Shown one piece after another: positions 50,223 through 58,650 of a stretch of DNA of 64,000 nt. The position numbers were made by a program, and so were the translations under genes. The notes beneath the pieces were generated by a model, which ran no database searches, had not been told where the DNA came from, and was given only the letters and a program-made list of their open reading frames with translations. Position 1 is the stretch's first letter; every line of letters begins with the position of its first letter. The DNA is from Methylobacterium sp. 2A (GTDB lineage Bacteria; Pseudomonadota; Alphaproteobacteria; Rhizobiales; Beijerinckiaceae): positions 1 through 64,000 of the forward strand of contig NZ_VUOK01000026.1 in the NCBI RefSeq assembly GCF_009806555.1. The letters are read 5' to 3'.

Positions 50223-51001
50223 TGGACGGGTTCGAACGGCTCGATGCGCCCGCCGAGGCGCTGCCCGCGGCCGCGGTGACCGGCACGCTCTACGGCGTCG
50301 GGATGGGCCCGGGCGATCCGGACCTGCTGACCGTCAAGGCGCAGCGGATCCTGATGCGGGCGCCGGTGCTGGTTCATTTCTGCAAGCGGGGCAAACGCGG
50401 CAACGCCCGCACCATCGCGGATGCGGTCCTGCGCGATCCCGCCCGCGAATTGGCGCTCGCCTATCCCTACACGACCGAGATCCACCCCGAGCACCCGGAC
50501 TACGTGGCGGCTCTGGCCGGTTTCTACGACGACGCGGCCGGCCGGCTCGCCGACCATCTCGGCGCCGGGCGCGACGTGGCGATCCTGTCGGAAGGCGATC
50601 CGTTCTTCTACGGCTCGTTCATGCACCTGTGGCGGCGCCTGAAGGACCGCTTTCCCGTGGAGGTGGTGCCTGGGGTCACCGGGATGTCGGGCTGCTGGAC
50701 CCGGGCCGGGACGCCGATCACCTGGGGCGACGACGTCCTGACGATCCTGCCCGCGACCCTGTCGCTCGACAGCCTGACCGAGCGCCTGCGCGGCACCGAT
50801 GCCGCCGTGGTGATGAAGCTCGGCCGCCACCTGCCCAAGGTGCGCGCGGCTTTGGCCGAAGCGGGGCTGCTCGAGCGGGCGGTCTATGTCGAGCGCGGCA
50901 CCATGGCGGGCGAGCGCGTCGTCATGCTGGCCGACAAGGCCGACGACGACGCCCCGTACTTCTCCATGGTGCTGCTGCCAGGCGAGGGGCGCCGGCCGTG
51001 A
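50222..51001 (+). CDS. cobI: Precorrin-2 C20-methyltransferase CobI
   Basis: A 259-residue SAM-dependent methyltransferase. GVGMGPGDPDLLTVKA opens the domain, SEGDPFFYGS is the SAM loop and VVPGVTGMSGCW follows. The first 20 residues are extra. The ATG shares its first base with the cobH stop (TGATG). Two toxin-antitoxin genes separate it from cobJ. Confidence 0.95.
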   Translation: MDGFERLDAPAEALPAAAVTGTLYGVGMGPGDPDLLTVKAQRILMRAPVLVHFCKRGKRGNARTIADAVLRDPARELALAYPYTTEIHPEHPDYVAALAGFYDDAAGRLADHLGAGRDVAILSEGDPFFYGSFMHLWRRLKDRFPVEVVPGVTGMSGCWTRAGTPITWGDDVLTILPATLSLDSLTERLRGTDAAVVMKLGRHLPKVRAALAEAGLLERAVYVERGTMAGERVVMLADKADDDAPYFSMVLLPGEGRRP

Positions 51002-51065
51002 GCGATGCGACGGATCCTTGTTGGTCCCGCAGCCGCCCATTACGTTGGGTCGGCGGGGGCGACGC

Positions 51066-51341
51066 ATGACGACGTTGACGGTGACGGCCCGGGGCCAAGT
51101 CACATTCCGAAGGGACATCCTGGAGCACCTCGGCATTCGGCCGGGGGACAAGATCCGGCTCGAACTCCTGCCGGATGGCCGGGCGGAGCTGAAGGCCGAT
51201 CAGCCTGAGCGCTCGTGGCGTCACCTGCACGGGATGCTCGCGGGCAAGGGCAACGACGCCCACTGCTCCATCGAGGCGATCGGCGACGCCATCGCACAGG
51301 CCGGGGCAGAAGCCGGGATGTCCGGTCTCAGCAAGCCGTGA
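51066..51341 (+). CDS. AbrB/MazE-like antitoxin
   Basis: A 91-residue protein. The N-terminal 45 residues are a swapped-hairpin AbrB domain (VTARGQVTFRRDILEHLGIRPGDKI) that should bind DNA. The C-terminal part would wrap the toxin. The toxin GTG overlaps its stop (GTGA). It lies 64 bases after cobI. Confidence 0.88.
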   Translation: MTTLTVTARGQVTFRRDILEHLGIRPGDKIRLELLPDGRAELKADQPERSWRHLHGMLAGKGNDAHCSIEAIGDAIAQAGAEAGMSGLSKP

Positions 51342-51754
51342 AGGTCACGCCCGACACCAACGTCCTGCTCCGCCTGATCGTCAATGACGAGGCGGCGCAG
51401 GGGCTGGCGGCCCTTCGGATCCTGGAATCCGCGGCACAGGTCGCGATCAGCGTCCATGCCCTGTGTGAATTGGTTTGGGTCCTTCGCAGTCGCTACGGCA
51501 TGCCCCGCGCGGAGATCGCCGCGGCGATACGAGGTTTGATCGCGGCCCGTCACGTCGTGACCGATCGGGCGGCGGTCGAGGCCGGCTTGGCGATGCTGGA
51601 AGACGGTGGCGATTTCGCGGATGGCATCATCGCGTTTGAAGCACGTCGCCTCGGTGGCGAGACCTTCGTGTCATTCGACAGGACCGCTATTAAACGAATG
51701 GGTGCGCAGGCAATCCCTGCCCTCTTGCTGACCTCAGAGGCGGACGCGCGGTGA
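51338..51754 (+). CDS. PIN domain toxin, VapC-like
   Basis: A 138-residue PIN-fold ribonuclease. The four acidic residues are present: Asp6 (TPDTN), Glu44 (CELVW), Asp95 (DFADG) and Asp114 (SFDRT), so it is probably active. It should cut RNA when free of the AbrB-type partner. The GTG start overlaps the antitoxin stop, and its own stop overlaps the cobJ GTG, tying cobJ to the toxin message. Confidence 0.9.
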   Translation: MKVTPDTNVLLRLIVNDEAAQGLAALRILESAAQVAISVHALCELVWVLRSRYGMPRAEIAAAIRGLIAARHVVTDRAAVEAGLAMLEDGGDFADGIIAFEARRLGGETFVSFDRTAIKRMGAQAIPALLLTSEADAR

Positions 51755-52521
51755 ATCCCGGTGCAGGCGGAACTCTCACGGTGATCGGCCTCGGCCCGGG
51801 CGACGAGAGTCTGCTGACCGGATCCGCCCGCCGGGCGCTGGACGCCGCGGAGGACATCGTCGGGTATTACCCCTACGTGGCCCGCGTGCCGGAGCGGCCG
51901 GGCCTGACCCGGCACGCCAGCGACAACCGCGTCGAGGTCGACCGCGCGCGCCACGCCCTTCAGCTCGCCGCCGCCGGACGTCGGGTCGCCGTGGTCTCGG
52001 GCGGCGATCCCGGCGTCTTCGCCATGGCGGCGGCTTTGTTCGAGGCGGTGGAACACGGCGAGCCCGGCTGGCGCGACCTCGCCATCACGGTCGAGCCCGG
52101 GATCACCGCCATGCTGGCCGCCGCCGCCCGACTCGGCGCCCCGCTGGGCGGCGATTTCTGCGCCCTGTCGCTCTCCGACAACCTGAAACCCTGGCCGGTG
52201 GTGACCGCCCGGCTGGAGGCGGTGCTGCGCGCCGATCTGGTCGTGGCCCTCTACAACCCGATCTCGTCCGCCCGGCCCTGGCAGCTCGGCGCCGCCCTGG
52301 AGATCGCGGCCGGCATCCGCGCCCCGGAGACGCCGGTGATGTTCGCCCGCGCGATCAGCCGGCCCGACGAGGTGATCCGGGTGACGCCCCTGGCCGAGGC
52401 ATCCTCTGCCCCGGCCGACATGGCGACCGTGGTCATCATCGGAGCCTCGACGACGCGGCTGATCCCCCGGGAGGGGCGGCAGCCCTTCGTCTACACGTCG
52501 CGCAAGGTCGAAGCGGCGTGA
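51751..52521 (+). CDS. cobJ: Precorrin-3B C17-methyltransferase CobJ
   Basis: A 256-residue SAM-dependent methyltransferase that contracts the ring while adding the C17 methyl. TVIGLGPGDESLL, YYPYV, VVSGGDPGVFAMA and LYNPISSARP are family motifs. The GTG start overlaps the PIN toxin stop. Its end overlaps the cobK end by 31 bases on the other strand. Confidence 0.96.
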   Translation: MNPGAGGTLTVIGLGPGDESLLTGSARRALDAAEDIVGYYPYVARVPERPGLTRHASDNRVEVDRARHALQLAAAGRRVAVVSGGDPGVFAMAAALFEAVEHGEPGWRDLAITVEPGITAMLAAAARLGAPLGGDFCALSLSDNLKPWPVVTARLEAVLRADLVVALYNPISSARPWQLGAALEIAAGIRAPETPVMFARAISRPDEVIRVTPLAEASSAPADMATVVIIGASTTRLIPREGRQPFVYTSRKVEAA

Positions 52522-53270
52522 ATATCGGCATCCATCCAGCGGAGCGCCCCGGCCGCGCCGGATACGCACGGCACGTCGGGCTTATCCGGCCGGCGCACCA
52601 TGACGACCGGGATCGCCAGGGCGCGCGCCGCCGCGATCTTGCCGTAGGTCGCCGCCCCGCCGGAATTCTTGCTGACCACGATCTCGATGCCGGCCTCGCG
52701 CATCAGCCTCGCCTCGGATTCCGCGTCGAACGGCCCGCGGGCCTCGATGGCCGTGAGACGGGGCACCGGCAGCGTCGCGCCGAGCGGCTCGACCGTCCGC
52801 GCCCAGTAAGCGTGCTGCGGGGCCGCCGCGAAGGCGCCGGCCTCCTGCCGGCCGGTTGTCAGGAACACGCGCCGGGGCTCGGGGCCGAGGGCCGCGACGG
52901 CGGCCGGGATGCTCTCGACCTCGGTCCAGCTGTCGCCGGGTTCACGGCTCCAGGCCGGACGGCGGATCGCGAGCAGCGGCACCCCGGCCATGGCTGCCGC
53001 GCGGGCGGCGTTGTCCGAGATCCGGGCCGCGAAGGGATGCGTGGCATCGATCAGGCGGTCGAATTTTTCCGTCCGCAGGTACTGCGCGAGGCCCTCGGCG
53101 CCGCCGAAGCCGCCGCTCCGGGTCGGGACGGGCTCGGGTTTCGGCGCGGCGGTTCGGCCGGCCAGCGACAGCATCACGGACAGGTCGTGCCGCCCGGCGA
53201 GCGCGCGCGCCAGGGCGCTGGCCTCCCCGGTCCCACCGAGGATCAGGATCCGCATCGCACCATCGGTCAT
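52491..53270 (-). CDS. cobK: Precorrin-6A reductase CobK
   Basis: A 259-residue NADPH-dependent reductase (ILILGGTGEASALARALAG, DATHPFAARISDNA, VSKNSGG). It is the only minus-strand gene in the cob cluster. The ATG at 53270 is chosen because AAGG lies just upstream; an ATG at 53255 is the alternative. The cobL start is only 13 bases away and divergent, so any separate promoter must lie inside cobL. Confidence 0.94.
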   Translation of the reverse strand: MTDGAMRILILGGTGEASALARALAGRHDLSVMLSLAGRTAAPKPEPVPTRSGGFGGAEGLAQYLRTEKFDRLIDATHPFAARISDNAARAAAMAGVPLLAIRRPAWSREPGDSWTEVESIPAAVAALGPEPRRVFLTTGRQEAGAFAAAPQHAYWARTVEPLGATLPVPRLTAIEARGPFDAESEARLMREAGIEIVVSKNSGGAATYGKIAAARALAIPVVMVRRPDKPDVPCVSGAAGALRWMDADIHAASTLRDV

Positions 53271-53283
53271 GGGCGCCTTGTCC

Positions 53284-54516
53284 ATGAGCGGTGAGGCCCT
53301 GTCGAGCCGGGACGCACCGGGACGCTGGCTGTCGATCGTCGGCATCGGCGAGGACGGGCGCTCCGGCCTCGCACCCGCCGCCGCCGCGGCGCTCGACGCG
53401 GCCCGCGTCGTCTATGGCGGCCGCCGCCACCTCGCGCTGGCCGGCCCCCTCGCGGCCGAGAGCCGGCCCTGGCCGAGCCCGATCCATGAGGCCTATCCGG
53501 ACATCCTCGCCCGCCGGGGCGAGCCGACCTGCATCCTCGCCACCGGCGATCCGTTCCACTACGGCATCGGCGCCGAGATCGCCCGGATCGTGCCAGCAGA
53601 CGAGATCCAGGTCTTCCCGCAACCCTCGGCCTTCAGCCTCGCCTGCGCGCGCCTCGGCTGGCCGCTGGCCGAATGCGGCCTCGTCACCCTGCACGGCCGG
53701 GCGCTCGCGCGGATCGTGCCGCATCTCCAGCCGGGCGCCCGGTTGCTGGTCCTGTCGTGGGACGGGAAGACGCCGGGGGCGCTGGCGAGGCTGCTCGCCG
53801 AGCGCGGCTTCGGGGAATCCATCGTGACGGTCCTGGAGGCGATGGGCGGCCCGCGCGAGCGGATCCGCGCGGCCCGCGCCGACGGCTTTGACATCGCGGA
53901 GATCGATCCGCTCAACACCGTGGCGATCGCGGTGGCCGGTGCCGGCCGCGCGCTGCCCCTGGCGCCGGGGCTCGACGACGCGCTGTTCGAGAATGACGGA
54001 CAGCTCACCAAGGCCGAGATCCGGGCGCTGACCCTCGCGGCCCTGCGGCCCCATCCGGGCCAGCATCTCTGGGATATCGGGGCCGGCGCGGGTTCGGTCG
54101 CCATCGAGTGGATGCTGCGCCATCCGAGCCTGCGCGCCACCGCGATCGAGGAACGGCCGGAGCGGGCCGAGCGCATCCGGCGCAATGCCGAACAGCTCGG
54201 CGCGCCGGACCTCACCGTGGTCACCGGGGCCGCGCCGGCGGCCCTCGCTGAGCTGCCCCGGCCGGATGCGGTGTTCATCGGCGGCGGCGTCTCGGAGCCG
54301 GGCGTCCTGTCGGCGGCCCTGGCGGCCCTCAAGCCGGGCGGGCGCTGCATCGCCAACGCGGTGACACTGGAGGGCGAAGCGACCCTGCTCGCCGCCTTCG
54401 CGGCGCAGGGCGGCAGCCTGCGGCGCTTCTCCGTGGAACGGGCGAGCCCCGTGGGCGGCCTGCACGGTTGGCGGCCGGCCATGCCGGTGACCCAATGGGC
54501 CTGGACCAAGCCATGA
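53284..54516 (+). CDS. cobL: Precorrin-6Y C5,15-methyltransferase CobL
   Basis: A 410-residue fusion. The CbiE-like half (about 14-205; [27 protein letters not shown]) methylates the ring. The CbiT-like half (about 220-410; [14 protein letters not shown]) methylates and decarboxylates. It overlaps cobE by 4 bases. To be co-transcribed with cobJ, the message must cross cobK antisense. Confidence 0.95.
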   Translation: MSGEALSSRDAPGRWLSIVGIGEDGRSGLAPAAAAALDAARVVYGGRRHLALAGPLAAESRPWPSPIHEAYPDILARRGEPTCILATGDPFHYGIGAEIARIVPADEIQVFPQPSAFSLACARLGWPLAECGLVTLHGRALARIVPHLQPGARLLVLSWDGKTPGALARLLAERGFGESIVTVLEAMGGPRERIRAARADGFDIAEIDPLNTVAIAVAGAGRALPLAPGLDDALFENDGQLTKAEIRALTLAALRPHPGQHLWDIGAGAGSVAIEWMLRHPSLRATAIEERPERAERIRRNAEQLGAPDLTVVTGAAPAALAELPRPDAVFIGGGVSEPGVLSAALAALKPGGRCIANAVTLEGEATLLAAFAAQGGSLRRFSVERASPVGGLHGWRPAMPVTQWAWTKP

Positions 54517-54917
54517 CCGGTCTCCTCGCCGCCGGAATCGGGTTCCGCCGCGGCGCCGGAGCCGACGAGATCGCGGCGCTGATCACCCAGGCTCTCGGGC
54601 GGGTCGGCGCCGTGCCCGGCGACCTCATCGCCATCGCCACCGTGGCCGACCGGGCGACCGAGCCGGCCCTCGCCGACGCGGCGGCGCGTTTCGGCCTGGC
54701 GCCGCACCCCGTTACCTCGGAGGCTCTGGCGGCCCGGGACGCCGAACTCGTGACGCGATCGGCGCGGATCGAACATTTGCGCGGGGTGGGCTCCCTGGCA
54801 GAGGCCGCAGCGCTTGCAGCGGCCGGTCCCGGGAGCCGCCTCGCCCTCCCCCGGATCGCCAGCGGCGGCGCCACCTGCGCGCTCGCCCGCGGCCAGAGCA
54901 CGATGCAAGCAGCATGA
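54513..54917 (+). CDS. cobE: Cobalamin biosynthesis protein CobE
   Basis: A 134-residue protein of the CobE/CbiG C-terminal family ([28 protein letters not shown]). In the aerobic pathway its exact role is unsettled; it may bind intermediates. ATGA overlaps join it to cobL and cobM. Confidence 0.9.
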   Translation: MTGLLAAGIGFRRGAGADEIAALITQALGRVGAVPGDLIAIATVADRATEPALADAAARFGLAPHPVTSEALAARDAELVTRSARIEHLRGVGSLAEAAALAAAGPGSRLALPRIASGGATCALARGQSTMQAA

Positions 54918-55690
54918 CCGTCCATTTCATCGGCGCCGGCCCCGGCGCGGCCGACCTCATCACGGTTCGCGGCCGCGACCGCGTCGCGTCCTGCCCGGTC
55001 TGCCTTTATGCCGGCTCCCTGGTGGCGCCCGAAATCCTCGGCTGGTGTCCGCCCGGCGCCCGGATCGTCGACACCGCACCCCTCGACCTCGACGCCATCA
55101 TGGTGGAGATCGCGGCGGCGCACGAAGCCGGTCAGGACGTCGCGCGGCTGCATTCGGGGGATCTGTCGATCTGGAGCGCGCTGGCCGAGCAGATGCGCCG
55201 GCTCGACGGTCTCGGCATCCCCTACACGGTGACGCCCGGCGTCCCGGCCTTCGCGGCGGCGGCGGCGCTGCTGCGGCGGGAGCTGACCGTGCCCGGGCTG
55301 GCGCAATCGGTTGTCCTCACCCGCACCTCCGGCCGCGCGAGCGCCATGCCCGAGCGCGAGACCCTGGCGGCCTTCGCGGCGACCGGCGCCACGCTGGCGA
55401 TCCATCTCTCGATCCACGTGGTCGAGCGCGTCGCGGCCGAGTTGATCCCGTTCTACGGGTCGTCCTGTCCGGCGGCCGCGGTGTTCCGCGCCTCCTGGCC
55501 GGACGAACGGGTGCTGACGGCCGATCTCGCCTCCCTGCCGGCCCGTGTGGCGGAGGCGGGTCTCGAACGCACGGCTTTGATCCTCGTCGGGCCGGCGCTC
55601 GGGGCAGAGGATTTTCGCGAGAGCGCGCTCTACGCCGTCGATTACGACCGACGCTACAGGCCCGGCGGCGCGGTCGGGGTGCGGACGTGA
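54914..55690 (+). CDS. cobM: Precorrin-4 C11-methyltransferase CobM
   Basis: A 258-residue SAM-dependent methyltransferase ([40 protein letters not shown]). It methylates C11 of precorrin-4. It overlaps cobE and cobB by 4 bases each. CobF, which acts next, is not in the window. Confidence 0.96.
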   Translation: MTVHFIGAGPGAADLITVRGRDRVASCPVCLYAGSLVAPEILGWCPPGARIVDTAPLDLDAIMVEIAAAHEAGQDVARLHSGDLSIWSALAEQMRRLDGLGIPYTVTPGVPAFAAAAALLRRELTVPGLAQSVVLTRTSGRASAMPERETLAAFAATGATLAIHLSIHVVERVAAELIPFYGSSCPAAAVFRASWPDERVLTADLASLPARVAEAGLERTALILVGPALGAEDFRESALYAVDYDRRYRPGGAVGVRT

Positions 55691-57006
55691 GCGCCCCCGG
55701 TCTCCTCGTCGCGGCGCCGCGGTCGAGTTCCGGCAAGACGACCGTGGCCCTCGCCCTGATGCGAGCCCTGACGCGGAGGGGCCTGCGCGTGCGCGCCGCC
55801 AAATGCGGCCCGGACTACATCGATCCGGCCTTCCATCAGGCGGCGACGGGCCGGCCGAGCTTCAACCTCGACAGCTTCGCGATGGCGCCGCCCCTGCTCG
55901 ATGCCCTGGCTCAGGCGACCGTCTCCGATGCCGACATCGTGATCGCCGAAGGATCGATGGGCCTGTTCGACGGCGTCAGGGCGGCCGAGAGCCGGACCGG
56001 AGCCAATGCCGATATCGCGGCGCGCTACGGCTGGCCCGTGGTGCTGGTGGTGGACGTCTCCGGGGCGGCGCAATCGGCCGCCGCGGTGGCGTTGGGTTGC
56101 CGGCTCTACGATCCGCAGATCACGATCGCGGGCGTGATCCTGAACAAGGTGGCCAGTGCCCGCCATCGCCGCCTCGTGGAGGCCGGGATGGCGCGCGCGG
56201 GGCTCCCGGTGCTCGGCGCACTGATGCGGGACGCGCAGCTCGTGCTGCCCGAGCGCCATCTCGGCCTCGTCCAGGCCGGTGAGACCGCCGATCTGGAGAC
56301 GCGGCTCGACCGCGTCGCCGATCTCGCTGAGGCCGGCATCGATCTCGACGCCGTCGTTGCCGCGGCCGGTGGCGGCGTCACGGGGGCGGGAGGCACCCTG
56401 CCCCAGCCGCCCGGCCAGCGTATCGCGGTGGCGCGGGACGAGGCCTTCAGCTTCCTCTACCCGCATCTCGAAGCGGGCTGGCGCGGGTCGGGAGCCGAGT
56501 TGATCCCGTTCTCGCCCCTGGCTGACGAGCCGCCGCCCGACTCATGCGACGTGTGCTGGCTACCCGGCGGCTACCCTGAGCTGCATGCGGGCCGGCTCGC
56601 ACATGCCAAGCGGTTCCTGGATGGACTGCGTGCCTTCGCGCGCACCCGCCCGGTCCACGGCGAGTGCGGCGGCTACATGGTTCTCGGCCGCGCCCTGGAG
56701 GATGCGGCGGGCGTCACGCATGCGATGGCTGGCCTCCTGCCCGTGGAAACCTCGTATCACCGCCGCAAGTTGCATCTCGGCTACAGGGTGGCGCGCCTGT
56801 GCGGTCCCAGCCTGCTCGGTCGGCGCGGCACGCGCCTGATCGGCCACGAATTCCACTATGCCAGCGAACTGTCGCCGGTGGCCCCGGAACCGGACGCCCT
56901 CGCCCACGTCACCGATGCGGAAGGCGCCGATCTCGGCTTCGCGGGGCATCGGATCGGCATCGTGAGCGGCAGCTTCTTCCACCTCGTCGCCGAGGATCAG
57001 GCCTGA
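55687..57006 (+). CDS. cobB: Hydrogenobyrinic acid a,c-diamide synthase CobB
   Basis: A 439-residue ATP- and glutamine-dependent amidase. The P-loop is [12 protein letters not shown] near 9-20, and [10 protein letters not shown] follows. The C-terminal glutaminase-like domain has [12 protein letters not shown] and the nucleophile in [11 protein letters not shown]. The last histidine region is GHEFHYASE. The GTG overlaps the cobM stop. It is the last gene of the cluster and converges with the XRE regulator. Confidence 0.96.
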   Translation: MSAPGLLVAAPRSSSGKTTVALALMRALTRRGLRVRAAKCGPDYIDPAFHQAATGRPSFNLDSFAMAPPLLDALAQATVSDADIVIAEGSMGLFDGVRAAESRTGANADIAARYGWPVVLVVDVSGAAQSAAAVALGCRLYDPQITIAGVILNKVASARHRRLVEAGMARAGLPVLGALMRDAQLVLPERHLGLVQAGETADLETRLDRVADLAEAGIDLDAVVAAAGGGVTGAGGTLPQPPGQRIAVARDEAFSFLYPHLEAGWRGSGAELIPFSPLADEPPPDSCDVCWLPGGYPELHAGRLAHAKRFLDGLRAFARTRPVHGECGGYMVLGRALEDAAGVTHAMAGLLPVETSYHRRKLHLGYRVARLCGPSLLGRRGTRLIGHEFHYASELSPVAPEPDALAHVTDAEGADLGFAGHRIGIVSGSFFHLVAEDQA

Positions 57007-57053
57007 CTCTCGTGTCAGGACCACCGAGCAAGTCTTCCAACCGTGTCGGCCGT

Positions 57054-57461
57054 TCAGGCCGGATCACTCGGCGGTAGAACTTCGCGGACCTGTGCGAGGC
57101 GCGCGGCGCTGCGGACCAGGGCCAGGACGTCGCGGCGCATCTGCTCGTCTTCGATCTGCGCATAGGCGCGCAGCAATTCGATGGCGCCGTGGCCGCTGAG
57201 AAAGCCGAACACGTCTTCCTGCGTCTTAGCGCGCGGCTCGCTTTCCTCGAAGAAGGCCGAGACCGGAACATCCAGAAGGCGCGCGATCTCGCGAAGTCGA
57301 CCAGCACCGACTCGGTTCTGGCCCTTCTCGTATTTCTGCACCTGCTGAAACGTGACGCCGACCGCGTTGCCGAGGGCGGTCTGGCTCATGCCCCGGGCCT
57401 TGCGCAGGGCGGTTATCCGGATCCCGACGAGGCGGTCGACGTCCGTAGTCTGCTTCGGCAT
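57054..57461 (-). CDS. XRE family transcriptional regulator
   Basis: A 135-residue regulator. The Cro/CI helix-turn-helix is at about 10-65 (ALRKARGMSQTALGNAVGV, FQQVQKYEKGQNR). The C-terminal 60 residues are helical and of unknown role. It is divergent from the haem oxygenase gene across 382 bases and may control it, itself, or neither. Confidence 0.9.
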   Translation of the reverse strand: MPKQTTDVDRLVGIRITALRKARGMSQTALGNAVGVTFQQVQKYEKGQNRVGAGRLREIARLLDVPVSAFFEESEPRAKTQEDVFGFLSGHGAIELLRAYAQIEDEQMRRDVLALVRSAARLAQVREVLPPSDPA

Positions 57462-57843
57462 CGGATGACCAGACGTATCCTTATCGCCGGGGGAGAGTGC
57501 GTCCTGTTGCGGATGCGCTATCTTCGCCTCGCCGTCGCGCCGCTTCACCGTCCGCCCCACCTTCCAAGACCGTAGACCTTGTTCGTTCGGCGCGAAGTGC
57601 GCAGACGGCAAAAGGCCGGTCTGCCGGACTTATGGGCCGCGCCGCAGTAGGACACCAAGTTATCAGGGTTCGCAAGTCTGGGATCACATCTTCTAGTTTA
57701 AGCACGCACAACTTTGCAACATTGTTGCTCAAATGTCGTTCAGTATCACTGCAGCGTTTTTAGGGGGTGCGCCCTGTGGCCGCGCCCGGGCTCGCTGGGG
57801 CAGAAGAAACGCTATTAGGATCGCCTCGGCAGAGGAGAGTCTC
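57462..57843. other. Divergent promoter region, XRE regulator/haem oxygenase
   Basis: These 382 bases are richer in A and T than the window. They hold no convincing gene, but should hold two promoters. A near-palindrome lies at 57716-57728 and TTCTAGTTTAAG near 57691, which only loosely resembles an iron-control element. Confidence 0.45.
57716..57728. promoter_or_regulatory. Short palindrome, possible operator
   Basis: GCAACA, T, TGTTGC: perfect 6-base arms in the divergent region. The size and place suit a helix-turn-helix operator, but nothing links it to a given protein. Confidence 0.35.
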
Positions 57844-58191
57844 ATGTTTATCGCGATGAACCGCTTCAAGGTCGTCAAGGATGCGACCGCAGATTTCGAG
57901 GCCGTCTGGCTTGGACGCGACAGCCACCTTGGTGAAATGGCAGGCTTCGTCGAGTTCCATCTCCTGCGCGGCCCCGAATACGAGGACCACGTGCTCTACG
58001 CATCGCACACGATCTGGCGCTCACGCGCCGATTTTGAGGCTTGGACCCGTTCTGAGCAGTTCCGGAAGGCGCATGGCCGCGTTCCCACGACCAAGCCGCT
58101 CTACCTGGGTCATCCGCACTTCGAGGGTTTCGAGGCGATTCAGACCGTCGGCGGATCGAGCAGCCCGCGGGAACACGCCGACGCCGTCTGA
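57844..58191 (+). CDS. HmuQ/IsdG-like haem-degrading monooxygenase
   Basis: A 115-residue ABM-fold protein resembling rhizobial HmuQ/HmuD (MFIAMNRFKVV, MAGFVEFHLLRGPE, ASHTIWRSRADFEAWTRSE, FRKAHG). Such enzymes open haem to free iron in the cytoplasm. Asn6, a Trp and a His in these segments could be the usual catalytic set. GGAGAG lies before the ATG. No haem transporter gene is nearby. Confidence 0.85.
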   Translation: MFIAMNRFKVVKDATADFEAVWLGRDSHLGEMAGFVEFHLLRGPEYEDHVLYASHTIWRSRADFEAWTRSEQFRKAHGRVPTTKPLYLGHPHFEGFEAIQTVGGSSSPREHADAV

Positions 58192-58650
58192 TCGGCCGTG
58201 CGCGGCCTCCGCCATGACGCTGGTCACTGTAGCACGGCTGCCATGGTGGAGGCTCGCCCGCCCCGCAAGTCTTCGGCACGACCGCTTCGATACGCGCCCG
58301 GTGGCAACCCGATTCGTGGCGGAACGACGTGGGCCAAGGCGGCCCCACCCACAAGCTTGACTGCCACACGCCCGCTTCTTGGTTGTAAATACGACTAAAG
58401 CAACTCGTCTAGATTGAGATCGGCGAGGCGGGCAAAGGAGCCGCCCATAACCCTGTAGACTGGAAGGCGGAGAAGGGTGGTTTTCAACTGCCCTTTCATT
58501 GCCGCTTTGTGCGACGTGTACTAGATCGAGGCACTCCGGAGGGATTGGGTTTGCAATCTCCTCGGTCCGCCGCTTGCTCCGTTACCGGTACAGGCCGGCA
58601 CTGAAACGCTTCATGTTTCAGACTGGTACAAAGTCCGATCAAGACGGGAC
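58192..58650. other. Long intergenic region, mostly unassigned
   Basis: These 459 bases show no convincing gene or RNA. They hold an inverted repeat at 58601-58621 near the next start, and a looser GGCGGG/CCGCCC pair near 58430-58450. Confidence 0.45.
58601..58621. promoter_or_regulatory. Inverted repeat upstream of the sugar transferase
   Basis: CTGAAAC, a 7-base spacer, GTTTCAG: perfect 7-base arms, 29 bases before the GTG at 58651. Possibly an operator or a leader hairpin. Confidence 0.4.

Noticed and set aside
57691..57702. Irr iron-control element before the haem oxygenase
   Set aside because: TTCTAGTTTAAG has only part of the TTTAGAA/TTCTAAA dyad, so I did not call it.
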